Source: Penium margaritaceum
Lineage: Eukaryota; Streptophyta; Zygnematophyceae; Desmidiales; Peniaceae
Reading direction: 5' to 3'
Length of the DNA: 64,000 nucleotides
Assembly: GCA_023375785.1 (NCBI GenBank)
Contig: SZWC01003621.1
Coordinates: 100,406-164,405, forward strand
The number at the start of each line of letters is the position of its first letter. The stretch's first letter is position 1. The position numbers and the translations under genes were made by a program. Positions 22,445 through 33,396 of the stretch are shown here, one piece after another. The notes under the pieces are model-generated. The model was not told the DNA's origin. It was given only the letters and a program-made list of their open reading frames with translations, and did no database searches.

Positions 22445-23411
22445 TGTTATGCCGAGCAGAACATGGGTGGTTCACAGAGACGAGGTGTTGAGCAATAGAC
22501 ATTTTCGCAAAAAGGGGAAAATGGATAAAGAGTTAACTGAAAAAGAAGGCCAACACTTTTGTATTCAAAATGGCCCATTCCCCCATTTTGTAGATTAATG
22601 GAAGTATGCACCCAGTTTTCTTCCATATGTTTTTTTCACATCAGATTGGCATCAACGCGATGTGTCACGCATGCTTTGTCGGACTGATGACGTCAAATTG
22701 CCATCGAATAATCACAAACAACTTTTTTTAGGGGTTTGTGGTTGTTCCAATGGGTGGCTTGCGTGTAGTTTGCATGGGGGGTCCAAGAGTCCCCATGCAT
22801 GGAAAGGGAACATGATAGGCCCCGCTTTTGTCAGGCCCAGCAGAAGCTTGTGCAAATCCAAAACCATAAAACCCCAAATGCTATTTGTGGTGTGGCTTCA
22901 TTGGGGTTTGCATGCAAAAGCGGGGTGGTTTGCTTGTAGCGGGGAAAAACAAATGTAACGATTTTGCTTGATCTAAAAAACAAACGGTTTGCTTGATCTT
23001 GATACTCGCGTGGGAGCAACGAGCCCATGAGGAGCAACGGCTAACCACGCAGAGAATTGTTATTTCTCGCCTTCTATGGGGGAGTTCTGTCTATTTGTTG
23101 TCCAATGAGAGGGCATGGGACCAATTCAACCCATGGATAATCTGCATTAAGCAGTAAGTGCACTACAATAACAAGTGCCCAACAAGGCGAACACATGAAG
23201 ACAATGCTGGTAATCATTATAAGCTGCATGTTGGGATCTCCGTGCTCGAGCAAAGCAACATGTGCCGAGTCACTCTGTAAGTAGTCACTTTGAGAAGATC
23301 CGCCGAGAAGTCGAGGTGCTTCAAGAACATCGAGGGACGGTTTTTACGAATTCCAATGCATTGATACAATTTGTGACACTTTTTTTTACCATTATAAAAA
23401 GTGGTCAGAGT
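22445..23411 (-). repeat. Gypsy-family LTR head, interrupted (copy A); probably from gypsy-3
   Basis: The sequence starts TGTTATGCCGAGCAGAACATGG and aligns with the gypsy LTRs over 22445-22528 and 23141-23411, but stops short of a full LTR exactly where the gypsy-2 3' LTR starts. Its rear part (GAAGTCGAGGTGCTTCAAGA) resembles the rear of the LTR next to gypsy-3 (GAAGTCGGAGGGCTTCAAGA) more than the gypsy-2 LTR, so it is probably the front of the gypsy-3 3' LTR. Confidence 0.6.
22529..23132. mobile_element. 604-bp insertion with 8-bp target duplication (hAT-like, non-autonomous), copy A
   Basis: The element is bounded by perfect 8-bp direct repeats ATGGATAA (22521-22528 and 23133-23140) and interrupts an otherwise alignable gypsy LTR. 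Its ends are weak inverted repeats (AGAGTTAACTG against GGGTTGAATTG). Inside are strong hairpins: TGCATGGGG...CCCCATGCA (22771-22799) and CCCCGCTTTTG...CAAAAGCGGGG (22820-22925). An 8-bp duplication points to the hAT superfamily. There is no transposase. It is present at the same site in copy B. Confidence 0.7.
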
Positions 23412-26400
23412 TGTTCCTCTTACTCGGTGCAAGATGTGGGTGGCTCATAGGGATGATGCGCGGAACAGCTGGATGATTTGTAATGTGTAGTAGTTTTATT
23501 TCAATGGCAAGTGTTGAACAAGTCGAATGCACACATACAATGATGAGAATCACAATGAGGCATATGTTGGGTCCTCGGTGCTCATGCCGAGCGACGTGTG
23601 TGAGGACTCGCTGTAAGTGATCACTTTGAGAAGCTCTAGCAAGAAGGTTGTTGGGCTTTGAGTACACCAAGGTGCGGTTTCACAAAACTCCAGTGCTGTC
23701 GAGATGTTGACCAACATTGATACGGTTCCTGACACATTTTCACCATTCCACAGTGTGGTTGAAGTCTTTTGAACATTTAAAAATGCAGCACAATAGGTCG
23801 TGGCACATGGCAAAATTTCTCTTGGCCCAACAGCGTAGAAATCCTGAGGTTGATGCACGGTGGGCCATGAATGTAAGGAAAGAAACTCGCGGAGTTTTTG
23901 GACTTGTGTACATTGGGGACGTAAGACTTCTCCCCTTTTAGCCGCAATGTCCCAGTGTGTAAGCAAACGTAGACCAGTGATGGCGATAGTAGCCATCAAT
24001 AAAGTGATTGATGTCTTGGACGTTGTCGTAAGGCTCCCAGATGTTGTGTCTAGTGTTGTGATTGTGCCACTTGACAAGTTAGACGGTCGTTTTCCCACGT
24101 TGTTGATGTGCGAGGATGTCTTCAATCAAATACTCCATATTCATCTCCACTTGAATAGGAGGACAAGGTGCAACATCTCTGCCAAAGACGTTCTCAATGG
24201 GGTCCTGGTTGTGCTTCAGCTTGCTGGTGTGGAAGATAAAGTGGATTGCCATGCTGTCAGTCAGGAAAAGCCGAGCAATGACGGGGGTTTACATTCACTC
24301 AATCTCAAATGGTCCCAACCACCAGGTTTTAAGCTTTGCAAGGACCTATCCTTGAATTTTGATGTTTTTGAGCTGACTAGAGCTTGATCGCCAACGTTGA
24401 ATATTTCATTGCTACAACATCAGTCCATTGCTCACTACATGGTCACTTGTGTATTTGTGAAGGCCTGTTACATTCCCTCCCGAACGTTGGAGGAGTCCCT
24501 TTGGTAAATGCCGTGTGCAGGAATGTTCCTTTGGCTTTGAATTCTTACCGGTGTCGCGGGTAGTTTTCTGTGAGCCACTTTGAACGGGAGTTTACCTGTT
24601 GTGGTGGAAGTTATGGAGTTGTATAGAAGTTTGGCATTATAGTCCAGCTACCCAATCGGTGTCGTTTGGCATGCATAATGTGCAGAGAGGTTGTTTGAAA
24701 ATGGAATGGTTGATAGTTGGATGCGACTATCCAAATCCGTCACCAATTTGTTCACAAAACAGCTCGTGAAACGGCCATCTTCATCACTGATGATGATAAG
24801 TGGCATGCTATGAAGCCGTTCAATCTGGTTTAGAGACAGTCGCGATGTTCCTTCAGCGGTGATGGTGATCATTGTCAAAATGAAGTGTCGAATTCTTTAA
24901 CATCTTTCCACCACCATGAGGATGACGTCACAGCCTTTGCGAGTGGCGGATAACCCCGTCACAAAGTCCATGCTTATGTCGACCAGAAACTCCATAAAAA
25001 AGGGGAGGAGATGGAGTAATCCTGGCGGCTTTGTACGACGACATTTTTTCCATTGAAAGTGTTGCATGATTTTCAGAAGGCTACCACGTCGGTCCCCATC
25101 ATTTCCCACCAGTAACGCTTTGCCAGCTTCTTGAATATATTGTCCATACCCAAGTATCCACCTGGACCGGTGTCGTGGCACTCATCCAATAGCATCTGCT
25201 GAAGTTCTTTGTTCGAAGATACGATGATCTGGTGAGTGAATCTTTGTCGCCAATAGAGGTCATTGAATCAGATATTGGTTTTGTCATACCCGCCAAACTC
25301 CTCGTAACCCTTTTGTGAACAGCCTTGCAAGGTACGTGATTCATTTGCCAAATAAAGTGCTGATTGCTACCATCAGACATTGTCGCCGACTCAGATTATT
25401 CACTGGATTCATTTTTCTATGTTGTTACTCAAAGCTTTAGTGGGAGTTGGATTCAAGGGAACTCCATCCATTGAGTTTTTTTGGTGGCTCACATTTGAAT
25501 AATCTGTGAGATACTTTAGTGCATGATGGTCGGTGCAGATGATGCGTTGCCAGCTTTCCAAGTAGCACCATCACGATTTGGACCTGCGCAAGCATCTCCT
25601 AGTTGTGTACCACAGAGTCAAGTTTTGGCCCGTGTAGTTTTTGCGACATGTACGTGACCAGTTGGTCTTCACTGCCGTTCTCTTGGAGGAAAACGGCTCT
25701 GATTGCTTTATGGGATGTGTCAATGGCCATGAAGTAGTCCAACGTTGGATCTCCGCATTGTAAGGTGGGCACATAGGTCTAATAATTTGTGAAATACTTG
25801 AACACTTCTTTTTTGCTGACTCGGTGGTTTTGTGAGTCAAATCCGAGAGAGGCACTAACACTCGAGCATAATGCTTTACAAATTGACGGTAGTAGCTATG
25901 GAATCTTAAAGACACTTGAACGTCCCGAACATTGGTCTGTGTTGGCCAATCAGTGACAACCTCAACCTTTTCCCGGTCCGTGGTGCTCCGCCAGCCTCCA
26001 ATGATGTGGCCCAAACACCCGATCAAACATCGACCCAAGGCATATTTTGAGCGTGTTTTTATTTGTTTCTCTTTGTATAATTTCAAGAACTCTTTGGAGA
26101 GGTCCATTGCGTTTGTATACCAAGATGTCATCAAGATACCCTACTGCTCCTTTTCAAGTTGATTTAATGTGATGCATTTTTTCGTTCAATGAATTCTACA
26201 TACCATACAAACAACTAGCATTGAACTTTATGTGAAAGGCTAAGGGATTTAAAAATTCAATGGTGTTTTTATCCATACAAAACGTTGAAATCAAGGTACC
26301 ATGTGATGAAGATTTGACCATAAAGCACTACCAAAATAATTCAGGTAAAGTGAAAGTATTGTCTAATTCATAGATTTCATAGTTTGCAATTTTCCATTCG

Positions 26401-27732
26401 TTAAAATCCAAGAGCAGCAGGGTATATGACGACGAAGTCGTCAAGGTACGTGTAAAAATGTTATTCATTGTTGTCATCATTGTTACAGTGATGTTTGTGA
26501 GTCCAAACAGCATAATCTTGAACTCGAGGTGTCCATATCTGGTGTGGAATGCTCTCTTCTTGACGTCCTCATCAGATACATGGATCTGGAGATAGCTGTT
26601 GAGTAAATCAATATTGATCAAGCCTTGCGGAGTTGGTCAAAGCATTCATCATCTCACAGGAGAGGATACCGGTTTTGATGGGAATGCCGTTAAACGCTCA
26701 GTAGTCACCGCACATCCGTATCTCCCAAGTTTTGGTTTTAAAAATTATAGATGTCGCATAGTGTGACGTGGGGGGTCTGATAAACCCCTGACCGAACATC
26801 TTGTTCAGATGTTTCTTGAGTTTGGTCAGCTCATGGCCGCTCAACTGAGAGGTCCCATTCATCGTCGGTCTGATGGCGGAGTTCATGTCTATGTGGTAGT
26901 TTGTTGGAAAGAAAAACCTTCAAACTCCTCGATGAGTGAGGCAAACTCCCTTGTAACAGCTGTACACTTCTATGGTATAGAGGCCGATGTGGTCGCCTAT
27001 GCTACCATGATTTCTTCTGCTACCCTTGTCTCCACATGGACTGGATGCACTTGAGCTCCGCGACGCATACATCACTTAGCCACATCCAAAGATATCTCTT
27101 GGTCTTTTGTGACTGCAACAACTTCATGTGCTGCTTTCATCCATACTAATTTCCATAACCATTGTTGTGTTGTGGATCGCTCGACCAGAGGCACGTTTTT
27201 GTTTCTACCACTAATACTGACATAGAGCAATTCACTTCTCCACTCAATCCACGGATTGCGCCAAATTGGGACTTTGTATGAGAATGATTTTGTGGTTGCT
27301 TATCAGGTAAGTTGTCCAGACCATCGTCCAAATCTCCAAATTGCAGTCGAGGAGGTTTGTGAAGTCTACAGATATGCAGGCATCTGTTGATGTTTTTGCC
27401 TTCAAATACCCCTGGTTTGGTCTACAAGTTTAGCTTTTGAACCATGTTGTTGCCTACAAAACTGAGCATGTCATCCATCCAATAGTGTTCATACTGTTCT
27501 GCTATTTTAACAACTCCTCGGTTCTACTCCAAGGAGTATCGCCAATTGGTTGTCCTTGCATCCATACTTGAATTTTGTGATCTTGAGGATCCTCGATTGT
27601 AGCAACGTGAGCTGCTCAGGTGGGCGATTGGTCGGGACAAATTTCTCTCACCGGACAGGAGCTTTGCCATCTCCTCTTGCCTCGACTCTTCATCTTTCTT
27701 TGCGACTTCGCCCTCTTTTTGGCCTACTGCTA

Positions 27733-27782
27733 CGATTTTTGACAATTTTGCAAGATATGCCCCGGATTCTGGCAAGTCCAAC
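27733..27782 (-). pseudogene. Gypsy-2 gag zinc knuckle (copy A)
   Basis: On the minus strand CWTCQNPGHILQNC fits the C-x2-C-x4-H-x4-C zinc knuckle of gag nucleocapsid exactly, inside the gag region of gypsy-2. Confidence 0.8.
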
Positions 27783-29054
27783 AAAGCCATTGATCACATT
27801 GATCAAAGGCATCAAACTCCATGAAATTCAAGGTTTCCATTGACTACAACTTTCCTCTGACATGATAAGAATCATGACTTTGGAGTCCCCTGCCATTGGA
27901 TTCCTGCATCCAAGTGGTGTAGTCGGCGTAGTTAATGCAATTGGCTGCCGCAACCATTCATAGAAATTTCTCCTAGTTGCCAAAGATGGAGATTGCTTGC
28001 CAAACAACTCGCTTGAGGCCTCTGTTGTAGTAGAAACAAAGCTCATTAGGGGTGAGGTTACTGTCAGTGATGACTTCGTGAGAACGTCGCGTGAACTCCG
28101 CCACACTAGATTGCTGATGCAGGCATTGAACTTTTCACCGCACGCCAAATATCTCATTCATCATTTCAAAGCGGATGAGGGTGGCAAACATGATAAGTGA
28201 TTATAGTTCTCCTGTGGCATAAGGGACTTGAGCCACGTGGGATACATCTGCTTGAAAGGTAGAATGCTTCTGGTCGACGATATGAGAGCTGTCGCATGAG
28301 CCATTGATCCAGCTCCACCGGTCTCCTACTACCATTCCATGGCCTTTAGATCGGACAACCAACTAAAAGGCATGCCAAAAAAAAGCAAGGCTACAGATTC
28401 AATCTTCATCTTGTCTTTGTTGATCCCAGAAGTGGTGAAGTACACCACCAAATGCATCAGCCACGTCTAGGTTGTGAGTCCTTTTGAATCTGGAGGATCA
28501 AGCGGCTCAAGGAGTGCAAGTCGAATATGAGGTGCACTCGAGAATTAAACATTTCTTTTGGTGAATACTCATTCATGCACACGAGAAATTTGAATCTCCT
28601 CCATCACTGCATTGAGTTGTTGGAGCAGATGGGTGTTGAGGCTCTCAAGTCTCTACAGTTTTGGGTACAAATCCTCGTTGATGTGAGCTTGTTGACCGGT
28701 GTCTCCCATTGCATCAGGTGTCATCCCGGCTACTAGCAACGGTAATGGATGGGTTTCAGAGCCCGAGGGGTCCATCTCCAGGCTGGCCGTCACGACCTTC
28801 AGTGTTGTGCCATTTGTTGCAATTTTTGCCTCCGTTGCTTTATTTCCCTGAAGAATGCCGCTGTTTTTATGATACTGATCCTCCAACACTGGAGTCTTCT
28901 GCAATTGTTAGTGCTCGTAGTCAGCTGCGCTTGATCTGTTTACCATTTTTTTCACAATGTCAACGAAAATATGAACGATGGAGATACGCTGAAGACTCAT
29001 GCAAGATTTTTGCCTTAGTAGTTCATTTTTCACATGTCCATCCACTGTCACAAC

Positions 29055-29066
29055 GCTCTGATACCA
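29055..29066 (-). other. Gypsy-2 primer binding site (copy A)
   Basis: The minus strand reads TGGTATCAGAGC two bases from the LTR edge, the same tRNA-Met-type site as in copia-1 and copia-2. Confidence 0.8.
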
Positions 29067-29290
29067 AGTATTACGTCAGGCGGAACATTGGTGATTCACA
29101 AGGATAAGGTGAGGAGCAGTAGATGATTCAAGGAAGTGAGACAAATGGATGATTTGTATCAAACAGTTATTGTACTTTGATGACAAGTGTTGACCACGCA
29201 AAATGCACGTATACAATGACAAGAATCACAATAGGGCATACGTCAGGTCGTCGATGCTCAAATGGAGTGATGTGTGTGGGGTCATGTTAT

Positions 29291-29291
29291 N
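29291..29291. other. Single ambiguous base at the duplication junction
   Basis: The only N noticed in the window falls exactly between the end of copy A (GTCATGTTAT) and the start of copy B (TCAGGTGGGC). It looks like a scaffold or consensus join. Confidence 0.95.
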
Positions 29292-29417
29292 TCAGGTGGG
29301 CAGAGGATTTCAAATCTGTACCCAGACGACTTCTTGGCAGAAGTGCTGCTGAGTTCAGGTGGGCAGAGGATTTCAAATCTGTACCCAGACGACTTCTTGG
29401 CAGAAGTGCTGCTGAGT
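29292..29417 (+). repeat. 63-bp tandem duplication of exon 1 sequence
   Basis: Two identical 63-bp units (29292-29354 and 29355-29417) start TCAGGTGGGCAG and end GCTGCTGAGT. Copy A has a single unit (2896-2956, with two bases fewer). The unit is in frame (21 codons) with the three-exon gene. Confidence 0.95.
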
Positions 29418-30304
29418 TCAAAGGAGGAACGCGGAAGGGCCTTAATATGGGCTCCTTGTCAGAGTTGAGAAGGACCGTGAGCAAAAAAGTGAGTTGAAGA
29501 AGCTCGAAGGGTAGGAGGGCACAAATGGCAGCAATGTCGTCAATTCACCCCGTCAGTTAGGTGTACGGACGAGCATCTGCTCCGATTACAATTCAGGTAC
29601 CGACTGCCGCTGCACAATTCACTACTGCGGCAGATGCAAGCGACCTTCGTACCACACGGCTTTTGTCACCCACCCAAAGAGCTCCTACAGCCGCCCCTGT
29701 CGTTGAACTGATGAAAGCTGATGAAAGCATCTATCAACTTTCGCGCAGAGCAACTGCATTCGCGCAGAGCAATGACAGCATGTCAACCCCAGGACTTACA
29801 GAGCTCCCTGTAGCCAAGAGTGAAAGAGGGCCAACCGGTCACCTGCGCGGGCTCAGTCTCGAGGAAAGCGAGAGCATGTCGCCAGGCAGCTTTCGGGTCG
29901 ACATTTCAGGGTTCCGACGTCAAGGTATATCAACATATCGAGCAATCTTTTGTTTGGACCTGGGATTTGCCGTTACTCTTCCCATCTAATTAGACTACTT
30001 GCAACTATGCGACGATGAAGACGGGTTTGCGGCGAATACGAAATGCGTGGTAATCCTTCCCCATACTAACGGAATCGCGATTGTTTTGGCATCTCTTGCA
30101 AAACAGGAGCCCGTAGAGAGAAGCCCTTCAGCCATAATGATCAAAAAGGGAGGAAGTCAAATGGACGGTGGTGTAAACCAGACGACTGCACATGAACCAT
30201 CCGGCGGGAGGCTTCTGTTGGATGAAAAGGTGTGCGGCACAGTTGTACCGCAATCATTGGGAAGATTGTTGGAGACAGAAAGCTCACAGAACCGGAATCC
30301 ATAG
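29292..30304 (+). CDS. Unrecognised three-exon gene, copy B (open, start codon missing)
   Basis: Exons are 29292-29488, 29561-29924 and 29994-30304, ending in TAG. Introns of 72 and 69 bp have GTGAGT and GTATAT donors and TTAG acceptors. The first intron is phase 0; exon 2 is 364 bases (phase 1) and exon 3 adds two bases before its first whole codon, so the frame stays open for about 289 codons, including the 63-bp duplication in exon 1. That agreement across two introns is the main evidence for a gene. The protein is hydrophilic (SELRRTVSKK, then VYGRASAPITIQVP, then DDEDGFAANTK, ILPHTNGIAIVLASL) with no membrane segment and no domain I recognise. The initiator Met is not in copy B; it lies left of copy A at 2886. 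It may be a host gene, a captured fragment or a chance open model. Confidence 0.5.
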
Positions 30305-30827
30305 CACTTCGCAGTACGTCACAACGTCAGGGAGAGCTTGGACAGTTCACCCACTGACTGACGAATAGATCCTTTAAGTCCTGCGCATGATGGTTTTCCC
30401 AAAAGGGATGATGGCAACAGGTGACGTCATGGAAAGGCAAGTGGAAGTCACGTTGGACCGGCACCAGCGTCTGCTGTAATGCCCGTCCTGGAATCGCGTT
30501 CAAACACAATGACGTGTGGAGCCATCCAAACTAGTCCAGCAACAATGCATGCAGAATAATGGGAAAACTTGCTTCTGGTCCATAATTGTTTATGAGAACT
30601 CTCAAGCTACCAAAGCACAATGTCCTGAGGAAGTCCAACCGTGCATATAACTACTCTTCAGCATGCACAAAATTTACATGTTTGCTCTCACGCCAATTCG
30701 AGTTGCAGACGGAAAAACAAAATCATTCTATGGAGAAAAAGACAACCTGAAAACATTGAAATACTTTTATTCTTTGTAGCAAGCATTAAGTGTGCTTCAA
30801 TGACAAGTATTAGGACAATCAATTGCA
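30305..30827. other. Non-coding spacer, copy B
   Basis: This is the counterpart of 3,846-4,371. No gene is recognised; the last 45 bases resemble part of a gypsy LTR. Confidence 0.4.
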
Positions 30828-31384
30828 TGTTATGCCGAGAGGAGCGTAGATGGTGAACAGGTAGAATTTGTGAGGCAAGACACGATTTAGAGTATGGGAC
30901 ACTTGAGCAATTTATGATTAGCGTAAGTGTACTTCGATGACAAGTATCGAAGTGATCGAACATATACATACAAGTGTTGGGTTACAAAAGAAATGTAGTC
31001 GGGGTCGTTGGGTTGATTGCCGAGTGACGCGTTTGTAGTCGTATCGTGAGTGGTCGGGTTCGAGAAGGTCTGCCGAGAAATTGAGGGCCTCCGAGGATCA
31101 ACGGTGAAGGTGAGGGATGCATCTTTTTAAATCCATATTCTTCTCGACGCGTCGAGAGATCTTCCGAAAGGTCGTGATACACGAGAGTGGGTAGGTAGGT
31201 TCGTGAGAGTGGTCGAAGCTATAGAAAGGTTCAATAAGATTCATTTGAGGCAAGGGGAGTTGGCCGGTTTGTCCTCAACCATCGGAGTGAAAATCACGGT
31301 CTCGCGACGCGATGGGCTATTTGTGTGATAACATGAATGCCCACTTGAAAAGATTAAGGACTCGTGTACGTCTGGAATTGAACA
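30828..31384 (-). repeat. Gypsy-1 3' LTR (copy B)
   Basis: A 557-bp LTR runs from TGTTATGCCGAG to GAACA, followed by CTTCCCCCCCTTTT, the complement of the polypurine tract. Confidence 0.8.
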
Positions 31385-32017
31385 CTTCCCCCCCTTTTAG
31401 CGGCGACCTCCCGACGCGCATAAAGATGTGGCCCGGTGACGGAGGTCATAGCCGTCGAATAGGTGATCAACGCCTTGGAGGTTGTCGTAGGGTTCCCATT
31501 TGTTGTGAGCGGCGTCGCAGCCGTGCCACTTGACAAGATACTCCGCGGGCTTGCCTCATCCTCGGTGCCTGAGGATGTCCTCGATAATGTACTCTGTGTC
31601 CTCGTCCACTTGGATGGGGGGAAGGGGAGGGACATCCCTGGCGATGAAGTTTTCTGTGGGATCTCGATAGTGCTTGATTCTGCTGACATGGGACACCGGA
31701 TGAACTTGCATAGTATTGGGGAGTTTGAGTCTTGCAACCACGGAGGTTTCCATGCGCTCGATCTCAAAGGGTCCTAACCATCTGGTTTTGAGCTTCAAGC
31801 AGTCAGCTGCGCACGGTTTGATGTTGAACGAGCTGAGGACTTTGCCGCCAGCAGCAAACACATTGTTATAGCGGTGTCGGTCAACTCCTCGTTTCATTCC
31901 TACTTGGGGCTTCGAGAGGATTTACCGGGTTTCCTCACAAATGGTAGAGATGTCTTGGCGTATAACGTCGACCGCGAGAATGTTTCTTTGATTGTGTAGT
32001 CCTGCTGGTGTGGCGGG

Positions 32018-32669
32018 TGTTGTGATGTGAGCCGTCCCCGTCTGTTTGTACAGCTTACTGTGACCACTCGACGATGTCAATGCTCATGGAGATCCTTGAT
32101 GCGGACGCAGCTAGGGTCAGAGCACCGACGATTGGTGGCTCCACCCACCAGCAGCTGCCAGACAGTTGCTACGACGTCTTGGGTGCTTGCCGGGGTGCTT
32201 TGCGGTTTTCCGCAGAGGCTAGAGTTTTCTCGGTGGATTGGCTCTTGATCCCGATTTGCATGTTTTGCATTGTCTGTCCACCGATCGGTGCCGGACTTAT
32301 GCATGTGACAATAGTCGCGTGCATAAGTCTCAAGGGTTGAGATTCAGCATCTCTGGGTTCAGACAGTGTTGCGTTTGGATACATGTGCGTAGAGTTAAGG
32401 CCAAAACAGTGGTTTTGGACTGGTTTCAAGACAAACTGGCATTGTCGCATGCGTCACCCGCCGTGCGCCGCGGCAGCTATTAATGCTCTGTGCTCGTCAG
32501 TTTTCATCTCTCTCTGCATTACCAAGCTATTGGAGGTTATGAGACTTTGAGTGTCTCCCTATCCAAACCCTTGTTTCTTGCACCAGCTTGCTTGCTAGTG
32601 CGCCAGCTGACTAGACAACGTCACCACATCGGCAGCAACAAGTTTAGGAAGATTCCTAGTATTTTCTCA
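32018..32669 (+). repeat. Copia-1 5' LTR (copy B)
   Basis: A 652-bp LTR is followed directly by TGGTATCAGAGC. Confidence 0.9.
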
Positions 32670-33210
32670 TGGTATCAGAGCAGCAAGGCCTCTCTCGCTA
32701 AGCTGCACCACAGACACGGAACACTAGTATCAGTAGTGAGAGTTACCGCCGCCGCGGTATCTTGGGACTGGTAGTCGTTTGGAGCAACGACATCACCACC
32801 AAATTCCCACCACAACATCGGGTGGGCTGCGGCAATTTCCAGCTCCAACAGCCACGCCGAGCAGGAGTAACAACACCAGGTTCCAGCAGCTGCAGTGTCT
32901 CGTTGCCCATCTCAACAAAAAAGAGAGGGAAAATCAGCTCGCAACAGCTCGCGGCATCGGCAATAAGTTGTGGCAACGCATAGTGACGGCAACAGGTTGT
33001 ACTAGCTACGGCGTGGGCATCCAAGGGCAGCAACAACAGCGTAGCAGCGACGCCAGAAGCAGCAGCAATAGCGCAACAGTAGTGGCAGCGGCCATAGCAG
33101 CGACAGCAAGCACTGCAACTACGCGGCACAATTGCGTAGCACTGTTACGCAGCTGCGTAGAAGCTACACAGCACTGCGCAGGGCTACACATTGCTACACA
33201 TGGTTGCACA

Positions 33211-33396
33211 AAGCTGCGTAGGCCTGTGCAGGGCTGGAGAGGGCTACGCAAGGTAGGGCGTGACACAATCACCCCACCGAGGAGTCCGCATGACTTCCAA
33301 CAAAACGCGGGTGTAAAATACGCCAACATAGAAAACACTGAAAACACTGATGTCACCATTGATGTTGATAACATCAGCAATGTCAGGGCCAAAACA
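33211..33396 (+). other. 186-bp stretch in copia-1 leader present only in copy B
   Basis: The sequence between GGTTGCACA and TCACTCTTTTTATG is absent from copy A, where GGCTGCACA joins TCACTCTTTTTATG directly (6746/6747). The shared CA at the edges fits a short-homology deletion in copy A. There is no terminal repeat or target duplication that would make it an insertion. Confidence 0.75.

Larger units (their letters stand above)
2896..29290. repeat. 26-kb direct duplication, copy A
   Basis: From TCAGGTGGGC at 2896 to GTCATGTTAT at 29290 the sequence is collinear with 29,292-55,480. Order, orientation and element boundaries are preserved throughout: two nested chromoviruses, two copia-type elements, an LTR fragment with a 604-bp insertion, and the small three-exon gene. 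By-eye comparison of several stretches gives about 2-4% substitutions plus indels. Copy A alone has the 516-bp element at 17,026-17,541 and lacks a 186-bp stretch present in copy B. Confidence 0.95.
23412..29290 (-). mobile_element. Gypsy-2 (copy A): Ty3/gypsy chromovirus, 5' LTR cut by the duplication junction
   Basis: A fossil chromovirus on the minus strand has 3' LTR 23412-23926, a CTTCTCCCCTTTT polypurine complement, chromodomain/integrase end (23,940-24,490), integrase (24,540-25,380), RNase H (25,440-25,880), reverse transcriptase (25,900-26,760), protease and gag (26,800-28,600), leader, primer site (29055-29066) and the first 222 bp of the 5' LTR (29069-29290). It keeps the integrase site where copia-1 entered gypsy-1 uninterrupted (CGGTGTCGCGGGTAGTTTTC near 24,550). 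Broken, many breaks. Confidence 0.85.
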
